Assembly: GCA_024685775.1 (NCBI GenBank)
Contig: JAIKVL010000001.1
Coordinates: forward strand, 1 to 34,885
Reading direction: 5' to 3'
DNA length: 34,885 nucleotides
DNA from: Clostridia bacterium
GTDB taxonomy: Bacteria > Bacillota > Clostridia > Christensenellales > CAG-1252
Under the pieces are notes generated by a model. The model had not been told where the DNA came from. It saw only the letters and a list, made by a program, of their open reading frames with translations, and did no database searches. Shown here one piece after another: positions 22,801-33,195 of this stretch (its first letter is position 1; the number at the start of each line of letters is the position of its first letter). Position numbers and translations under genes: made by a program.

Positions 22801-23898
22801 ATGAAAGTAGAAAAGGTATCGCTCGAACGGTTCAGAAATTATCAAAAACAAGAAATTGCTTTCCATGATGGGTTGAACGTCATTTGCGGGCTTAACGCAA
22901 GCGGCAAAACAAACCTTATGGAAAGTATTTTTGTGTCGGCGATCGGTCGCTCCCCCCGAACGAAAAACGAAAAAGATTTGATCAAGATGGGCGAGGAAAA
23001 CGCATTTATCCATCTTACCTTGCAAAAGAAATTCAGAGAGCATAAAATAAACGTCGAAATCTCCCGTTCGGAAGGAAAGAAGATCAAGATCGACGACGCG
23101 GTGATCACCCGTCTAGGAGAGCTTCTCGGGCTTCTGACGGTCGTCTATTTTTCGCCGGACGAACTTAAAATGATCAAAGAAGCGCCGCAGGAGAGAAGAA
23201 AATTTATCGATCTTTCTCTTTCTCAGGAAAGCAAGCCTTATTATCTCTCGCTCGCGCGCTATAATAAGATCCTCGCTCAACGCAATAAACTGATCAAAAC
23301 GGCGGATTTCGCCGAATTTTCGACGACCGCATTCATTTGGGAAACGCAAATGAGCGAAGCGGCGGCGGACGTCATTTTGAAAAGAAAGGAATTTATATCG
23401 AAAATATCGAAGATCGCTTGCGATTATCACGAAAAAATAGCGGGAGAAGGAGAAGACCTTACGCTCGTTTACGAGCCTTGCTCCGAAAAAGAAAGCAGGG
23501 AAGAAATCAAAGCCGATCTTGAAAAGCAACTCGAAGAAAACCGAAAGAAAGATTACGAACTCGGGTATACTTCGATCGGCGTTCACAGAGAAGATTTTTC
23601 GATTACGACGAAAGGCGTCGATCTCAGAAAGTTCGGGTCTCAGGGGCAGCAACGGACCGCCGCGCTCGCGATCAAACTCGCGGAGATCGAATATTATTAC
23701 ACGGAGTCGGGAGAGAAGCCCGTCCTGCTTTTGGACGACGTCTTATCCGAACTCGACAAAAAACGCCGCTCCGCGCTTTTGAAAGCGACGGAAGGAACGC
23801 AAACCTTTATTACCTGTACGGAATTTTCGGAAGACGTCGGCGACAGGGAAGTCCATATCGTAAAAATCAATAAAGGGGAAGTCGTTTTCGAGAGTTAA
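22801..23898 (+). CDS. recF: Recombination mediator RecF
   Basis: The product has 365 residues of an SMC-like ABC ATPase. Walker A is CGLNASGKTNLME (G30 to T37). The signature motif is FGSQGQQRTAALAIK, and Walker B with the D-loop is PVLLLDDVLSELDKKRR. RecF loads RecA at gapped DNA with RecO and RecR. The start is one base after dnaN, with no own Shine-Dalgarno, indicating translation coupled to dnaN. All nucleotide-binding motifs are intact. Confidence 0.97.
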   Translation: MKVEKVSLERFRNYQKQEIAFHDGLNVICGLNASGKTNLMESIFVSAIGRSPRTKNEKDLIKMGEENAFIHLTLQKKFREHKINVEISRSEGKKIKIDDAVITRLGELLGLLTVVYFSPDELKMIKEAPQERRKFIDLSLSQESKPYYLSLARYNKILAQRNKLIKTADFAEFSTTAFIWETQMSEAAADVILKRKEFISKISKIACDYHEKIAGEGEDLTLVYEPCSEKESREEIKADLEKQLEENRKKDYELGYTSIGVHREDFSITTKGVDLRKFGSQGQQRTAALAIKLAEIEYYYTESGEKPVLLLDDVLSELDKKRRSALLKATEGTQTFITCTEFSEDVGDREVHIVKINKGEVVFES

Positions 23899-23957
23899 AA
23901 GAAATTTAATTCTTTTGATAAAAAATATTTTTTTATAAATTTAACGATTTTTTTCAT

Positions 23958-24072
23958 TGTGGATAACTCAAAATTTATAAAAAAATTTTATCAAACTATT
24001 TACTTATATAATAATTATATTATATAATATATATTATTTATACGCACGCGCACACGCACGCGCGTTTATAAT
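23958..24072. promoter_or_regulatory. DnaA box, AT-rich tract and gyrB promoter
   Basis: A perfect TTATCCACA on the minus strand (23958-23966) is followed by about 75 bases that are nearly all A and T (23967-24040). Next comes a strictly alternating pyrimidine-purine run of 24 bases (24041-24064), then TATAAT (24067-24072) upstream of gyrB. No -35 is recognisable because the alternating tract fills that place. The AT tract could be an unwinding element or an UP-like activator. Confidence 0.65.
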
Positions 24073-24103
24073 GATGATTACGATTTTGTAAGCGGAGGGA
24101 AAA

Positions 24104-26008
24104 ATGGAAAGAAACAATTCCTATAATGAGGACGCGATACAGGTACTCGAAGGTTTGGAACCGGTTCGTGTTCGTCCGGGTATGTATATCGGTTCGACGG
24201 ATGAAAGAGGTCTGCATCATCTCGTGTCCGAGATCGTGGATAACAGTATCGACGAAGCTCTCGCCGGTTACTGCACGGATATTTACGTTACGATCAATAA
24301 GGACGGCAGCGTCTCCGTCCAAGATAACGGTCGCGGAATTCCTACGGGCTTTAAGAAGTCCGAAGGTAAATCGGCGGTCGAAGTCGTCTTGACGAAGCTT
24401 CACGCAGGCGGTAAATTCGGCGGCTCCGGCTACACGATCTCCGGCGGTCTGCACGGCGTCGGTCTTTCCGTCGTTAACGCGCTTTCCGAATGGCTTGTCG
24501 TCGAGATCTGCCAAAACGGACATATCTTCAAACAGGAGTATTCGCGCGGCAAGCCGAATTACGAGCTGAAAGTCGTCGGCGACAGCGATCAGACCGGAAC
24601 GAAGGTCACTTTCTTCCCCGATAAAGAAATTTTCGAGACGATCGTCTTTAAGTACGACACTTTGAAGCATCGTCTGCGCGAGCTTGCGTATTTGAATAAA
24701 GGATTGCATATCAATATCAAAGATCTGCGCCACGAGACCCCGCTCGAAGACGATTTCAAGTACGACGGCGGTATCATTCATTTCGTCGAGGATCTGAACT
24801 CGGCGCACGAGAAACTCTTTACCGATATCGTCTATTTCGACGAGAAAGTCGGGACGAGCGAAATCGAGATCGCTCTTCAATATAACGAAACCTATAACGA
24901 GACGGTGTACGCCTACGCGAATAATATAAACACCGAAGAGGGCGGCACCCACCTCGACGGCTTTAAGGCGGCTTTGACCCGTATTATCAACGACTACGGT
25001 CATAAGATGAATTACCTTAAAGAGAGCGAGAAACTCTCCGGTGAAGACGTCCGCGAAGGATTGACCGCGGTCATCAACGTTAAACTTACGAATCCGCAAT
25101 TCGAAGGTCAGACCAAAACCAAGCTCGGCAACAGCGAGATGAGGACGATCGTTTCGCGCGTCTTGACCGAATGCCTCGGGACGTATATGGAGGAGCATCC
25201 GAAAGAGTCCAAGGAGCTCGTTTTGCGCTCGATCAACGCGCAAAAGGCAAAAGAAGCCGCGAGAAAAGTCCGCGACGAGACCCGCCGCAAAGGTTTCCTC
25301 GAAAACACGACGCTTCCCGGTAAGCTTGCGGACTGCACCGAGAAAGACGCTTCCAAATGCGAAATCTTCTTAGTCGAGGGCGATTCCGCAGGCGGCAGCG
25401 CGAAATCGGGCAGAGACAGGCGCTTCCAAGCGATCCTTCCTCTTCGCGGTAAAATTTTGAACGTCGAAAAGGCAAGGCTCAATCACGTCCTCGAAAACGA
25501 AGAGATCAAATCGATGATCACCGCGTTCGGCGGCGGTATCGGCGACGAATTCAGCACCGAAAAGCTCCGTTACGACAAGATCATCTGCATGACCGATGCC
25601 GATGTGGACGGCTCGCATATCCGTATTTTGATGCTGACGTTCTTCTTCCGCTTTATGCGCCCTTTGATCGAAGAAGGTCACGTCTATATCGCGCAGCCCC
25701 CGCTCTATAAAGTCAGCAAAGGCAAGGACGAGAAATATTTCTATAATGACGATGATCTGAATACCTATCTCGATTCTCTCGGCAGAAAGGGGTATGAGAT
25801 TCAGCGTTACAAAGGTCTCGGTGAAATGGACCCCGAACAGCTTTGGGAGACGACGATGAGCCCCGAATCGAGGATCCTTTTGAAAGTCAGATTGGAAGAC
25901 GCGATGAAGGCGGACGAAACCTTTACCGTCCTTATGGGCGAGCAACCCGAGCTTCGCCGTCAATTCATCGAGCAGAACGCGAAACTCGTCGCCGAACTTG
26001 ATATTTAA
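24104..26008 (+). CDS. gyrB: DNA gyrase subunit B
   Basis: The product has 634 residues. The GHKL ATPase part carries [38 protein letters not shown] and the QTK loop in EGQTKTKLG. The Toprim part carries [33 protein letters not shown], and [16 protein letters not shown] for Mg2+ binding; the tail has [19 protein letters not shown]. It introduces negative supercoils with GyrA using ATP. Its 634-residue length is typical of Firmicutes. A gcggagg site lies 6 bases before the ATG. gyrA follows 11 bases later. Confidence 0.98.
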   Translation: MERNNSYNEDAIQVLEGLEPVRVRPGMYIGSTDERGLHHLVSEIVDNSIDEALAGYCTDIYVTINKDGSVSVQDNGRGIPTGFKKSEGKSAVEVVLTKLHAGGKFGGSGYTISGGLHGVGLSVVNALSEWLVVEICQNGHIFKQEYSRGKPNYELKVVGDSDQTGTKVTFFPDKEIFETIVFKYDTLKHRLRELAYLNKGLHINIKDLRHETPLEDDFKYDGGIIHFVEDLNSAHEKLFTDIVYFDEKVGTSEIEIALQYNETYNETVYAYANNINTEEGGTHLDGFKAALTRIINDYGHKMNYLKESEKLSGEDVREGLTAVINVKLTNPQFEGQTKTKLGNSEMRTIVSRVLTECLGTYMEEHPKESKELVLRSINAQKAKEAARKVRDETRRKGFLENTTLPGKLADCTEKDASKCEIFLVEGDSAGGSAKSGRDRRFQAILPLRGKILNVEKARLNHVLENEEIKSMITAFGGGIGDEFSTEKLRYDKIICMTDADVDGSHIRILMLTFFFRFMRPLIEEGHVYIAQPPLYKVSKGKDEKYFYNDDDLNTYLDSLGRKGYEIQRYKGLGEMDPEQLWETTMSPESRILLKVRLEDAMKADETFTVLMGEQPELRRQFIEQNAKLVAELDI

Positions 26009-26019
26009 CGAGGTGTAAT

Positions 26020-28557
26020 ATGAAAGATAAAGAATTGCAACACGGAGATATAATCGATAATACCAAGATCGTGGAGGTCGGTTGCGAAAGCGAAATGAAG
26101 AAATCCTTCATTTCCTACGCGATGGCGGTCAACGTCAGCCGCGCGATCCCCGACGTCCGCGACGGATTGAAACCCGTGCATCGCCGCATTTTGTACGCGA
26201 TGAACGAGATCGGTCTGACGCCCGATAAGCCGTTTAAGAAATGCGCGACCATCGTCGGTGACGTTCTCGGTAAGTATCACCCCCACGGTGACAGCTCGGT
26301 CTACGACGCTCTCGTCCGTCTCGCGCAAAACTTCTCGATCAATATGCCCCTCGTGGACGGTCACGGTAACTTCGGTTCGGTGGACGGAGACCCCGCCGCC
26401 GCATACAGGTACACCGAAGCGAGAATGAGCAAAATGGCGCTCGAAATGCTGCGCGATATCGATAAGGAGACGGTAGATTTTTATCCGAACTTCGACGACA
26501 CGCGTATGCAGCCCGAAGTCCTTCCTTCGCGCTATCCGAACCTGCTCGTAAACGGGTCGGACGGTATCGCCGTCGGTATGGCGACTTCGATCCCGCCGCA
26601 TAACCTTTCCGAAGTCATCGACGCAACCTGCGCGCTCATTGACGATCCCGATATCGATATTTTGGATCTTATGAAGTACGTCCCGGCTCCCGATTTCCCG
26701 ACCGGCGCGATGATTCTCGGCAGTCAGGACGTCCGCAACGCCTATATGACGGGTCGCGGCAGCTGCATTCTCCGCGCGAAGACCGAGATCGAAGAATATG
26801 CGAACGGGACGCGCAGCCGCATCGCGGTCACCGAGATCCCGTATCAAGTCAATAAAGCGAAACTCATCAAGACGATCGCCGACCTCGTTAAAGATAAGAA
26901 AGTCGAAGGCATCGCCGATATTCGCGACGAGTCCGACCGCGTCGGTATGCGCTTCGTCATCGACATCAAGCGCGACGCGAACGCCCAAGTCGTCCTGAAC
27001 ACTTTGTTTAAGCACACGGAGCTTCAAAAATCCGTCAGTATGATTTTCCTTGCGCTGGACGACGGCACGCCCAAGATCATGAACCTCAAAGAGATTTTGA
27101 CGGCGTACGTCAAGCATCAGCAGGACGTCGTGGACAGGCGCACGAAATTCGATCTCCAAAAAGCAGAAGATAGGAATCATATTCTTTCGGGTCTCGTGAT
27201 CGCCCTTCAAAATATCGACGAAGTCATTGCGATCATTCGCGCCGCGAAGGACAGAGCGGAAGCGCAGACCCGTTTGATGGACGCATTCTCTCTTTCCGAT
27301 AAGCAAGCGAACGCGATCCTCGATATCCGCCTGCACCGCTTGACCTCGATGGAGACGGGCAGTTTGATCGCGGAAATGGAAGAGACCGAAAAGAATATCG
27401 CGTACTACCGTTCGATCCTCGCGGACCACACTTTGCGCGATAAGATCATTAAGGACGAAATGCTCGAAATCAAGAATAAGTTCGGGACCGAAAGAAAGAG
27501 CGAGATCACCTATGCGTACAGCGGCTTGAATATCGCCGATTTGATCGCGAGAGAAGACGTCGTCATCTCCAAGACCCATTTCGGCTACGTCAAGCGCGTT
27601 CCTTTGAAGGAATATCGTTCGCAACACAGAGGCGGCGTAGGCGTGACGGCGCATAAGCCGAAGGACGAAGATTTCGTCACCGATATCTTTACCTGCTGCA
27701 CGCACGACGAACTTTTCTTCTTTACCAATTACGGCAAAGTCTACGTCATCAAGGCGTATGAAGTTCCCGAAGCGGCGAGAACCGCGAGAGGAAGGGCAAT
27801 CGTCAACCTGTTGCAACTTTCCGAAGGCGAGAAGATCACGACGATCCTTCCCGTAAACGAAGAGCAGGGCAGAACGGGGAACCTCGTCCTCGCGACCAAG
27901 AAAGGCAAGATCAAGCGTACTTCGCTTTCGGAGTACGAGAGCATCCGCCGCAGCGGAAAGATCGCGATCGGGCTCCAAGAGGGCGACGAACTCATCGCGG
28001 CGCGCCTGACGATGGGCGGCGAAGAACTCATTCTCGCGTCCTCGCTCGGCAAATGTATCCGCTTTAAGGAAGAGGACGTCCGCATTATGGGCAGGACGGC
28101 GGGCGGCGTCCGCGCGATGAAGATCGGCGAGGACGACTATATCGTCAATATGGAGCCGATCAAGGACGGCGACGAGATCCTGACGATCACCGAGAACGGC
28201 TACGGCAAGCGCACGGACGCTTCCGAATACCGCGTCCAAGGTCGCGCGGGCTCGGGTATCAAAGCGGGCACGTTTAACGAAAAGACGGGCAGAATCGCGG
28301 CGCTTAAAACCTGCGTTCCCGAGGACGACGTTATGCTGATTACCGAAAGCGGCGTGATCATTCGCACCCACCTCGACGAGATCAGTAAGATCGGCAGAGC
28401 TTCGCAAGGCGTCAAGATCATGAGCGCGGGCAAGCTGAACAGCAAGGTCGTCAGCGTGGCGTTGACCGAAAGAGACGAAGAGGAAGAGATCCTCGAAGAA
28501 GGGCAGGAAGGCGCGGCGGTCGAGACCGCGGAGACCGAAGCCCCCGCAGAAGAATAA
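26020..28557 (+). CDS. gyrA: DNA gyrase subunit A
   Basis: The product has 845 residues. The catalytic Tyr131 is in [15 protein letters not shown]. The quinolone-determining region reads [15 protein letters not shown], with the Ser92 and Asp96 of quinolone-susceptible enzymes. The GyrA box is SQHRGGVGV, supporting gyrase rather than topoisomerase IV, and the C-terminal beta-pinwheel repeats are visible as SLGKCIRF- and [11 protein letters not shown] segments. It ends in an acidic tail ([10 protein letters not shown]). It is co-transcribed with gyrB and followed by a strong terminator. Confidence 0.98.
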   Translation: MKDKELQHGDIIDNTKIVEVGCESEMKKSFISYAMAVNVSRAIPDVRDGLKPVHRRILYAMNEIGLTPDKPFKKCATIVGDVLGKYHPHGDSSVYDALVRLAQNFSINMPLVDGHGNFGSVDGDPAAAYRYTEARMSKMALEMLRDIDKETVDFYPNFDDTRMQPEVLPSRYPNLLVNGSDGIAVGMATSIPPHNLSEVIDATCALIDDPDIDILDLMKYVPAPDFPTGAMILGSQDVRNAYMTGRGSCILRAKTEIEEYANGTRSRIAVTEIPYQVNKAKLIKTIADLVKDKKVEGIADIRDESDRVGMRFVIDIKRDANAQVVLNTLFKHTELQKSVSMIFLALDDGTPKIMNLKEILTAYVKHQQDVVDRRTKFDLQKAEDRNHILSGLVIALQNIDEVIAIIRAAKDRAEAQTRLMDAFSLSDKQANAILDIRLHRLTSMETGSLIAEMEETEKNIAYYRSILADHTLRDKIIKDEMLEIKNKFGTERKSEITYAYSGLNIADLIAREDVVISKTHFGYVKRVPLKEYRSQHRGGVGVTAHKPKDEDFVTDIFTCCTHDELFFFTNYGKVYVIKAYEVPEAARTARGRAIVNLLQLSEGEKITTILPVNEEQGRTGNLVLATKKGKIKRTSLSEYESIRRSGKIAIGLQEGDELIAARLTMGGEELILASSLGKCIRFKEEDVRIMGRTAGGVRAMKIGEDDYIVNMEPIKDGDEILTITENGYGKRTDASEYRVQGRAGSGIKAGTFNEKTGRIAALKTCVPEDDVMLITESGVIIRTHLDEISKIGRASQGVKIMSAGKLNSKVVSVALTERDEEEEILEEGQEGAAVETAETEAPAEE

Positions 28558-28586
28558 GCCGAACCGCCGAAAGCAAAGTATAAAGA

Positions 28587-28622
28587 AAAAAGTCATTGTC
28601 ACGATCGGCAATGACTTTTTTT
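28587..28622 (+). terminator. Terminator of gyrBA
   Basis: A perfect 12-bp stem aaaaagtcattg/caatgacttttt with a 10-base loop and further T residues, 30 bases after gyrA. Confidence 0.92.
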
Positions 28623-28645
28623 GATCGAAGAAAAGGGAATAATTT

Positions 28646-30304
28646 TTACGCCGCTATTTTATCGTAGATCTTAACGGAATCGATGATCCAATCGACGGGG
28701 AGATCGCCGAGGTCGAGCGAACCGACCCAATCGCCCCATTCGCCGTACTCGGTGGAGATCAGCATATGCCCTTCGTCCGAGCATATCCCTTTGCCCTTCG
28801 TCTGCCAGACTTTTTTGCCGTCGATATAGAAGGCGTAGCCGTTTTCGTCCCAATTCGTGCCGAAGGTATGGTATTCGCCGTCCGCAAGGTTCGTTTTCTC
28901 GTAGCGTTTATAAATGTTTTGATGCGCTTCGTCATAGCCGTCCCAATGCAGGGCGTGGTTCACGGAATCGCGCGCGGGAAGATACTCGAAGACGTCGATC
29001 TCCACGCCGTCCGCGCTTCCGTTCCCGAGCGAATACACGTCGCCGCACATCATCCAAAACGCGTGCCAAATACCTTTTACGGAAGGAAGTTTGCAACGGA
29101 TCTCGTAATAGCCGTAGCCGTGCGTGTAGCCGGTCATCGTGACGTTGCCGTTATGATCTTCAATCGGAAGGGTCCGAACCGCGCCAGAATAGACGCCTTC
29201 GGGTCCCGTCACGAAGAGGACGTTTTTGCAGTACGTTTCATTCGTTATCGCGGCTCCCGCCGCGCCGAAATCGCCGTAATTCGCCGAGCGAAGGGCGGCG
29301 GAAAGGTCGTTTACCCAAATCGTGACGCGTCCGTCCGGCGCGGCGATCACATAGGTCAGGACGATCGAGTCTTTGTTTCGGAAGACTACGGGCGCGATAA
29401 AAAACCCGTCGTCCGTCGAAAACGCGCCGTTTTCAAGCGCCGCGCTTAGGCTTTCGCCCTGTTTAAGGTTTTCCCGTTGCTCTTGATAGGCGTCTGCAAG
29501 CGCTTGCCCGCAGCCCGCGAATTCCGCTTCGGAAGAAAACCCGAATACGTTCGCGAGAACGGCTCGATACGGGATCGGTTGCGCGGTTTGTCCTTCGGAG
29601 AAGGTCATCGCAAAGGGGTAGTTGACCCCGATCAGCGCGCTTTTCGAGCGTTCGCTTCGGACGGCTTTGATCTCCGGAACGAAGGAATAATAGCTGTAAA
29701 GCTCCGCCGCCGTCTCAAAGAAAGGGGAATAGGCTTCCGCGTGATCCGCTCCGTCGAAAAGGGTGAATTCTTCGCCGACCGCGGGAAGTTCGAGCGTGCT
29801 GATGAAATCTTCGAAGCGTTCGCCGAGGATGTCGAAGGTGTCGAGAATGACGAACCCGACCGAATCGTGCGTATGCGTTTCGAGAGAGGAAAGTTCTCCG
29901 AAATCTCCTGCGATCAAGCCGAAAGGATAGCAGTCGTCGAATCGCACCGTTATTCGGCTTTCGTTATCGCCCGCGACTTCTCTTTCGCGGGTTTCGGAGC
30001 AGAAGCGGCTTCCGCGCTTTTCGGTGCGTAAAACGAGGTGACCTTCTCCGTCCGTAAAGGCTAAATTCTTCGTCCAAAATCCCGTTCGCCTCGTTCCTTG
30101 GCGGGTGTCGCCCCAAAGATCGCGGTTCAATTCGCCGTCGAATTCGTCGGAAAAGACGAGCGTGTAATCCGAAAGGTCGATCGTTTCTTTGAATTTCGAG
30201 GGGTCATAGCGTTCGACGTTCTTCTTTTTCGCGCAACCGCCGAAGGCAAGAAGACTCGCCGAAAAAAGGGTTAAGATCAAGAGAACGGAAAGAATTTTTT
30301 TCAT
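28646..30304 (-). CDS. GH16 family lipoprotein glycosidase with inserted domain
   Basis: The product has 552 residues. A lipoprotein signal peptide ends at Cys24 (LLAFGGC). The GH16 jelly roll starts at about residue 50 (VFSDEFDGELNRDLW) and runs to LVLRTEKR (about 97). It resumes near 370 with GVYSGAVRTL and YGYYEIRCKLP, and has the catalytic EIDVFE (Glu435 nucleophile, Asp437, Glu440). GH16 enzymes cut beta-1,3/1,4 glucans and related polymers. About 270 residues (97-370) are inserted between two strands; I cannot assign them. It follows the 30317 gene by 12 bases, with an aaaggag site, and should sit on the outer face of the membrane. Confidence 0.92.
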   Translation of the reverse strand: MKKILSVLLILTLFSASLLAFGGCAKKKNVERYDPSKFKETIDLSDYTLVFSDEFDGELNRDLWGDTRQGTRRTGFWTKNLAFTDGEGHLVLRTEKRGSRFCSETREREVAGDNESRITVRFDDCYPFGLIAGDFGELSSLETHTHDSVGFVILDTFDILGERFEDFISTLELPAVGEEFTLFDGADHAEAYSPFFETAAELYSYYSFVPEIKAVRSERSKSALIGVNYPFAMTFSEGQTAQPIPYRAVLANVFGFSSEAEFAGCGQALADAYQEQRENLKQGESLSAALENGAFSTDDGFFIAPVVFRNKDSIVLTYVIAAPDGRVTIWVNDLSAALRSANYGDFGAAGAAITNETYCKNVLFVTGPEGVYSGAVRTLPIEDHNGNVTMTGYTHGYGYYEIRCKLPSVKGIWHAFWMMCGDVYSLGNGSADGVEIDVFEYLPARDSVNHALHWDGYDEAHQNIYKRYEKTNLADGEYHTFGTNWDENGYAFYIDGKKVWQTKGKGICSDEGHMLISTEYGEWGDWVGSLDLGDLPVDWIIDSVKIYDKIAA

Positions 30305-30316
30305 TTTTTTCTCCTT

Positions 30317-32011
30317 TTATCGGATCGTGACCGTTACGGTCTCCGAGAGAGGGAACGCGTATTCGGTCGCGGAAAAGCCGCCCGACAGATAGAATATCGG
30401 TGTTTGATCGAAGGGATTTTGCGTAAGAATCTCGCCCGATTCTTCCACCAAAGGAAGGACGAAACGGACGTTTTTTCCGAGTTTCGACACGGTGATCGTT
30501 ACTCCGTTCGGCGTAAAACGATAGGAAATTTCGGCTTGAAGCGAGGGGTCTTCCGCTTCCCCGTTTACGTCATAAAAGCCCGCTCGGGCGAAAACGGTTA
30601 CGGCGTTTTCTCCCGAAACGACCGATAATTTCGCGTTTCTGTCCAAGCAGGTCGCATAGCGGATCCCGCCCTTTTCGTACTCCACGCGAACGAGCAGAGA
30701 CGCGTGTTTTTTCGCCCCCGTCGGCTCTTGCATATTGTTGGGTTCGGTCCGTTCGTATTCGTAGGTCGAGCCCGCGATCAGCGCGCCTTGCCCGTCTTTA
30801 TAAAGCAAGGAGAGCGCACCGCCGCTTGCGTGCGCCGCGCCGCGCGTAAAGGTATGTCCGACGAAGTCGTAGGCGGTGACCGTCGCGCGGTATGCGCCCG
30901 CGCGGATCAAATAGGTGTCGAGTTCGGGATAATAGGTAAAGCCGACGCGATCGTCTTTTCGGGGAAGGGAAACGGGTTTTCTTTCCGCGATCCCTTCGCG
31001 AAGCGCGTCCGCAAGAGCGGATGCGTGGCAAAACGCGTGATGAACGCAGGGTTTTTGCCCGTTCTCGAAATAGTTCGGGCCGCCGTAAAGCTTTCCGCCG
31101 CGCGTGCAACGCTCCAAAAGGAGAAAGGTTTTCTCGGCGGCGTCTCCGAATCGTTCGTCGCGTTTCGCCAAAAAGGCGAGAGCGCCGATCGCTCCGTCCG
31201 ACGTGCGGCTTCCGTAATACGTCCATTTGTTGTTTCGGACGCCGAAAGAATTATCCCAGCCGCCGTCCGGCAAAAAGAAATCCGATAGCTTTCGCGCGTG
31301 ATCCGTCAAAAGGACAAGCGCGGCTTCGTCTTTAAGAAGCGAGGCGGCGTGGATCAAGCAGGGCAGGGACTCTTCTGCGATATATCCGATATCGATGGGC
31401 AGACACCCTTTCGGAGAGCGGGCGTCGTGCGGTTTTCCTTCGCCGAAAAGAAGCCCGTTTTCGGTAAAGCAGCCGAGGCAATAGCGGAGGAGTTCGCGCG
31501 CTCTTTCGGCGTAGGCTTCGTCGCGGGCGTATTCGTAATACAAGGCGTTCGCCAAGGACGCGGCGCAGTAATAATTGACGTAGGCGGGAAATCCGATCGT
31601 CATTTTTTCGTGTACCCAGCGCGCGGAATCCGTCGCGGCTTTTTCGATCCTCTCTTTTAAGGTCGGAGGGAGCTTGTCCTTGAAATATAAAAGGGTCTTC
31701 AAAAGTCCGATCGCCGAAAAGGCGGTGATCCCTTTCCATTCGGACGTGAAATCGTTTTGCACCGCGCCTTCCTCGTCGGTCAGTTTTTCGCGGAAAAAGA
31801 GAAGTCCGCTCACCGCGCGGAGATAGGATTTTTTCCCCGTAAGCGCGTAAGCGTAGACGAACGGGTAGATCGCGTTGTCCGCTCTTCCGTGAGGGGTCGA
31901 GCAGCTTTCGCAACGGAATCCGCCGTAAAATCGGTCTTCTTCGTCCGTTATTTGCGCGTCGACGAGCGCGGCGCACCATTTGAGAAACAAAGCGTGATAT
32001 TTGTCGGTCAT
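30317..32011 (-). CDS. Putative helical-barrel carbohydrate-active enzyme
   Basis: The product has 564 residues without signal peptide. Residues 1-345 show repeated helical pairs with Trp/Tyr-rich loops (GRADNAIYPFVYAYALTGKK, NYYCAASLANALYYEYA, WTYYGSRTSDGAIGALA, CVHHAFCHASALADAL), the pattern of an (alpha/alpha) toroid. Residues 360-564 are beta-strand rich, as in lyase or hydrolase C-terminal sandwiches. It could be a lyase or unsaturated-glycuronyl-type hydrolase; the exact family is not recognised. It is co-transcribed with the GH16 lipoprotein and divergent from GH130. There is no Shine-Dalgarno, and the TATAAT is 6 bases from the ATG. Confidence 0.72.
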   Translation of the reverse strand: MTDKYHALFLKWCAALVDAQITDEEDRFYGGFRCESCSTPHGRADNAIYPFVYAYALTGKKSYLRAVSGLLFFREKLTDEEGAVQNDFTSEWKGITAFSAIGLLKTLLYFKDKLPPTLKERIEKAATDSARWVHEKMTIGFPAYVNYYCAASLANALYYEYARDEAYAERARELLRYCLGCFTENGLLFGEGKPHDARSPKGCLPIDIGYIAEESLPCLIHAASLLKDEAALVLLTDHARKLSDFFLPDGGWDNSFGVRNNKWTYYGSRTSDGAIGALAFLAKRDERFGDAAEKTFLLLERCTRGGKLYGGPNYFENGQKPCVHHAFCHASALADALREGIAERKPVSLPRKDDRVGFTYYPELDTYLIRAGAYRATVTAYDFVGHTFTRGAAHASGGALSLLYKDGQGALIAGSTYEYERTEPNNMQEPTGAKKHASLLVRVEYEKGGIRYATCLDRNAKLSVVSGENAVTVFARAGFYDVNGEAEDPSLQAEISYRFTPNGVTITVSKLGKNVRFVLPLVEESGEILTQNPFDQTPIFYLSGGFSATEYAFPLSETVTVTIR

Positions 32012-32017
32012 ATCTCT

Positions 32018-32023
32018 ATTATA
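32018..32023 (-). promoter_or_regulatory. -10 box of predicted leaderless promoter
   Basis: Perfect TATAAT on the minus strand with its last base 7 positions from the ATG at 32011. The -35 is weak. No Shine-Dalgarno fits between the two. Confidence 0.6.
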
Positions 32024-32098
32024 TCACATTATCGAGTGCATTTTCCCCGCGATAATCCCATTTTTTCGCACTATCTTATTATTCGAACGCCAATCGCG

Positions 32099-32127
32099 TT
32101 GAACAAAGATCGCGCCTGTGTTACAAT
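32099..32127 (+). promoter_or_regulatory. Promoter of the GH130 gene
   Basis: TTGAAC (32099-32104), a 17-base spacer and TACAAT (32122-32127), 29 bases before the ATG. It is divergent from the helical-barrel enzyme promoter. Confidence 0.82.
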
Positions 32128-32156
32128 GAGCAAAACGGAACGAAAGGAGAAAAGAT

Positions 32157-33173
32157 ATGCCCGCAGTTTTACCGGAGTTGTTTTCCGATCCTTGTATTAA
32201 AAAAAGACCCGCGCCCATTATGACCGCATCGGATCTTCCGTATCCTTGCTCTCTCGTCTTTAACGCCGGCGTGATCAAATATAAAGGCGAATACGTTATG
32301 ATCTTCCGAAACGATTACGGATCGGATCGTTCGACCTTCGAAAACGAAGGAAAAGACTTTACGGGGACAAGCATCGGGATCGCGCGCAGTAAAAACGGCG
32401 TGGACGGGTGGCGCTTCGACCCGCTGCCCATTTTGGACAGCAACGATCCGAATAAAGACCCCGAGCTCAGAAGGTTTTACGACCCCCGCATCATCGAGAT
32501 CGAGGGAAAACTCTACCTTTGCCTTGCGATGGCGACGCAGCACGGGATTTGCGGAGCGATCGCGGAGCTCGCGCCCGACCTCAAATCCTGCCGATTGATC
32601 AGCCACAGCGTCCCGGATAACCGAAATATGGTCCTGTTCCCCGAGAAGATCGGCGGCGAATTCGTTCGTTTGGAGCGTCCGATGCCCGTTTACAGCCGCG
32701 GCGGCGATCGCTTCGATATTTGGCTTTCCCGTTCGCCGGATCTCGAATACTGGGGCAGGAACGCGTTCGTTCTCGGCGTGGAGAACGTCCCTTGGGCGAA
32801 CGATAAGATCGGACCGACCGCATCTCCGATCAAGACCGAAAAAGGCTGGCTCACGCTGTTTCACGCGGTGGATCGCGACGAGTCGAGAGGAAAGAACGGT
32901 TGGGAAAAGAAATGGACCAAACGCTATACGGCGGGGATGATGCTTTTGGACTTGAAGGATCCCTCCAAAGTCCTTTCCGTCTACGAAAAGCCTTTGATCG
33001 CGCCCGATCTGCCGTTCGAGACGGACGAAGGATTCCGCGAGAACGTGATCTTCCCCTGCGGGATGCTCCTCGAAGATTCGGGCGAAGTCAAGATCTATTA
33101 CGGCGCATCCGACACCTGCGTCTGCCTCGCGACCGCCGACCTCGGCGATCTTTTGGCGCGATTCGATCGCTGA
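32157..33173 (+). CDS. GH130 family beta-mannoside-type phosphorylase
   Basis: The product has 338 residues of a five-bladed beta-propeller. GH130 landmarks are FNAGVIKYKGEYVMIFR, RRFYDPRIIEIEGKLYLC with the substrate Asp, NMVLFPEKIGGEFVRLERPM, DKIGPTASPIKTEKGWLTLF and CGMLLEDSGEVKIYYGASD. GH130 phosphorylases split beta-mannosidic bonds with inorganic phosphate, releasing mannose 1-phosphate or a related sugar. The lack of a signal peptide fits use of imported oligosaccharides. An aaaggag site lies 7 bases from the ATG. Its promoter is divergent from the GH16 operon, suggesting a shared pathway. Confidence 0.9.
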   Translation: MPAVLPELFSDPCIKKRPAPIMTASDLPYPCSLVFNAGVIKYKGEYVMIFRNDYGSDRSTFENEGKDFTGTSIGIARSKNGVDGWRFDPLPILDSNDPNKDPELRRFYDPRIIEIEGKLYLCLAMATQHGICGAIAELAPDLKSCRLISHSVPDNRNMVLFPEKIGGEFVRLERPMPVYSRGGDRFDIWLSRSPDLEYWGRNAFVLGVENVPWANDKIGPTASPIKTEKGWLTLFHAVDRDESRGKNGWEKKWTKRYTAGMMLLDLKDPSKVLSVYEKPLIAPDLPFETDEGFRENVIFPCGMLLEDSGEVKIYYGASDTCVCLATADLGDLLARFDR

Positions 33174-33195
33174 CAGAGTCTTTTCAGTAAAACGG

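Noticed and set aside
26005..28611. 868-codon open frame antisense to gyrA
   Set aside because: It lies wholly opposite gyrA, is Arg/Asp/Val-rich as expected from codon bias, and has no ribosome binding site or family motif.
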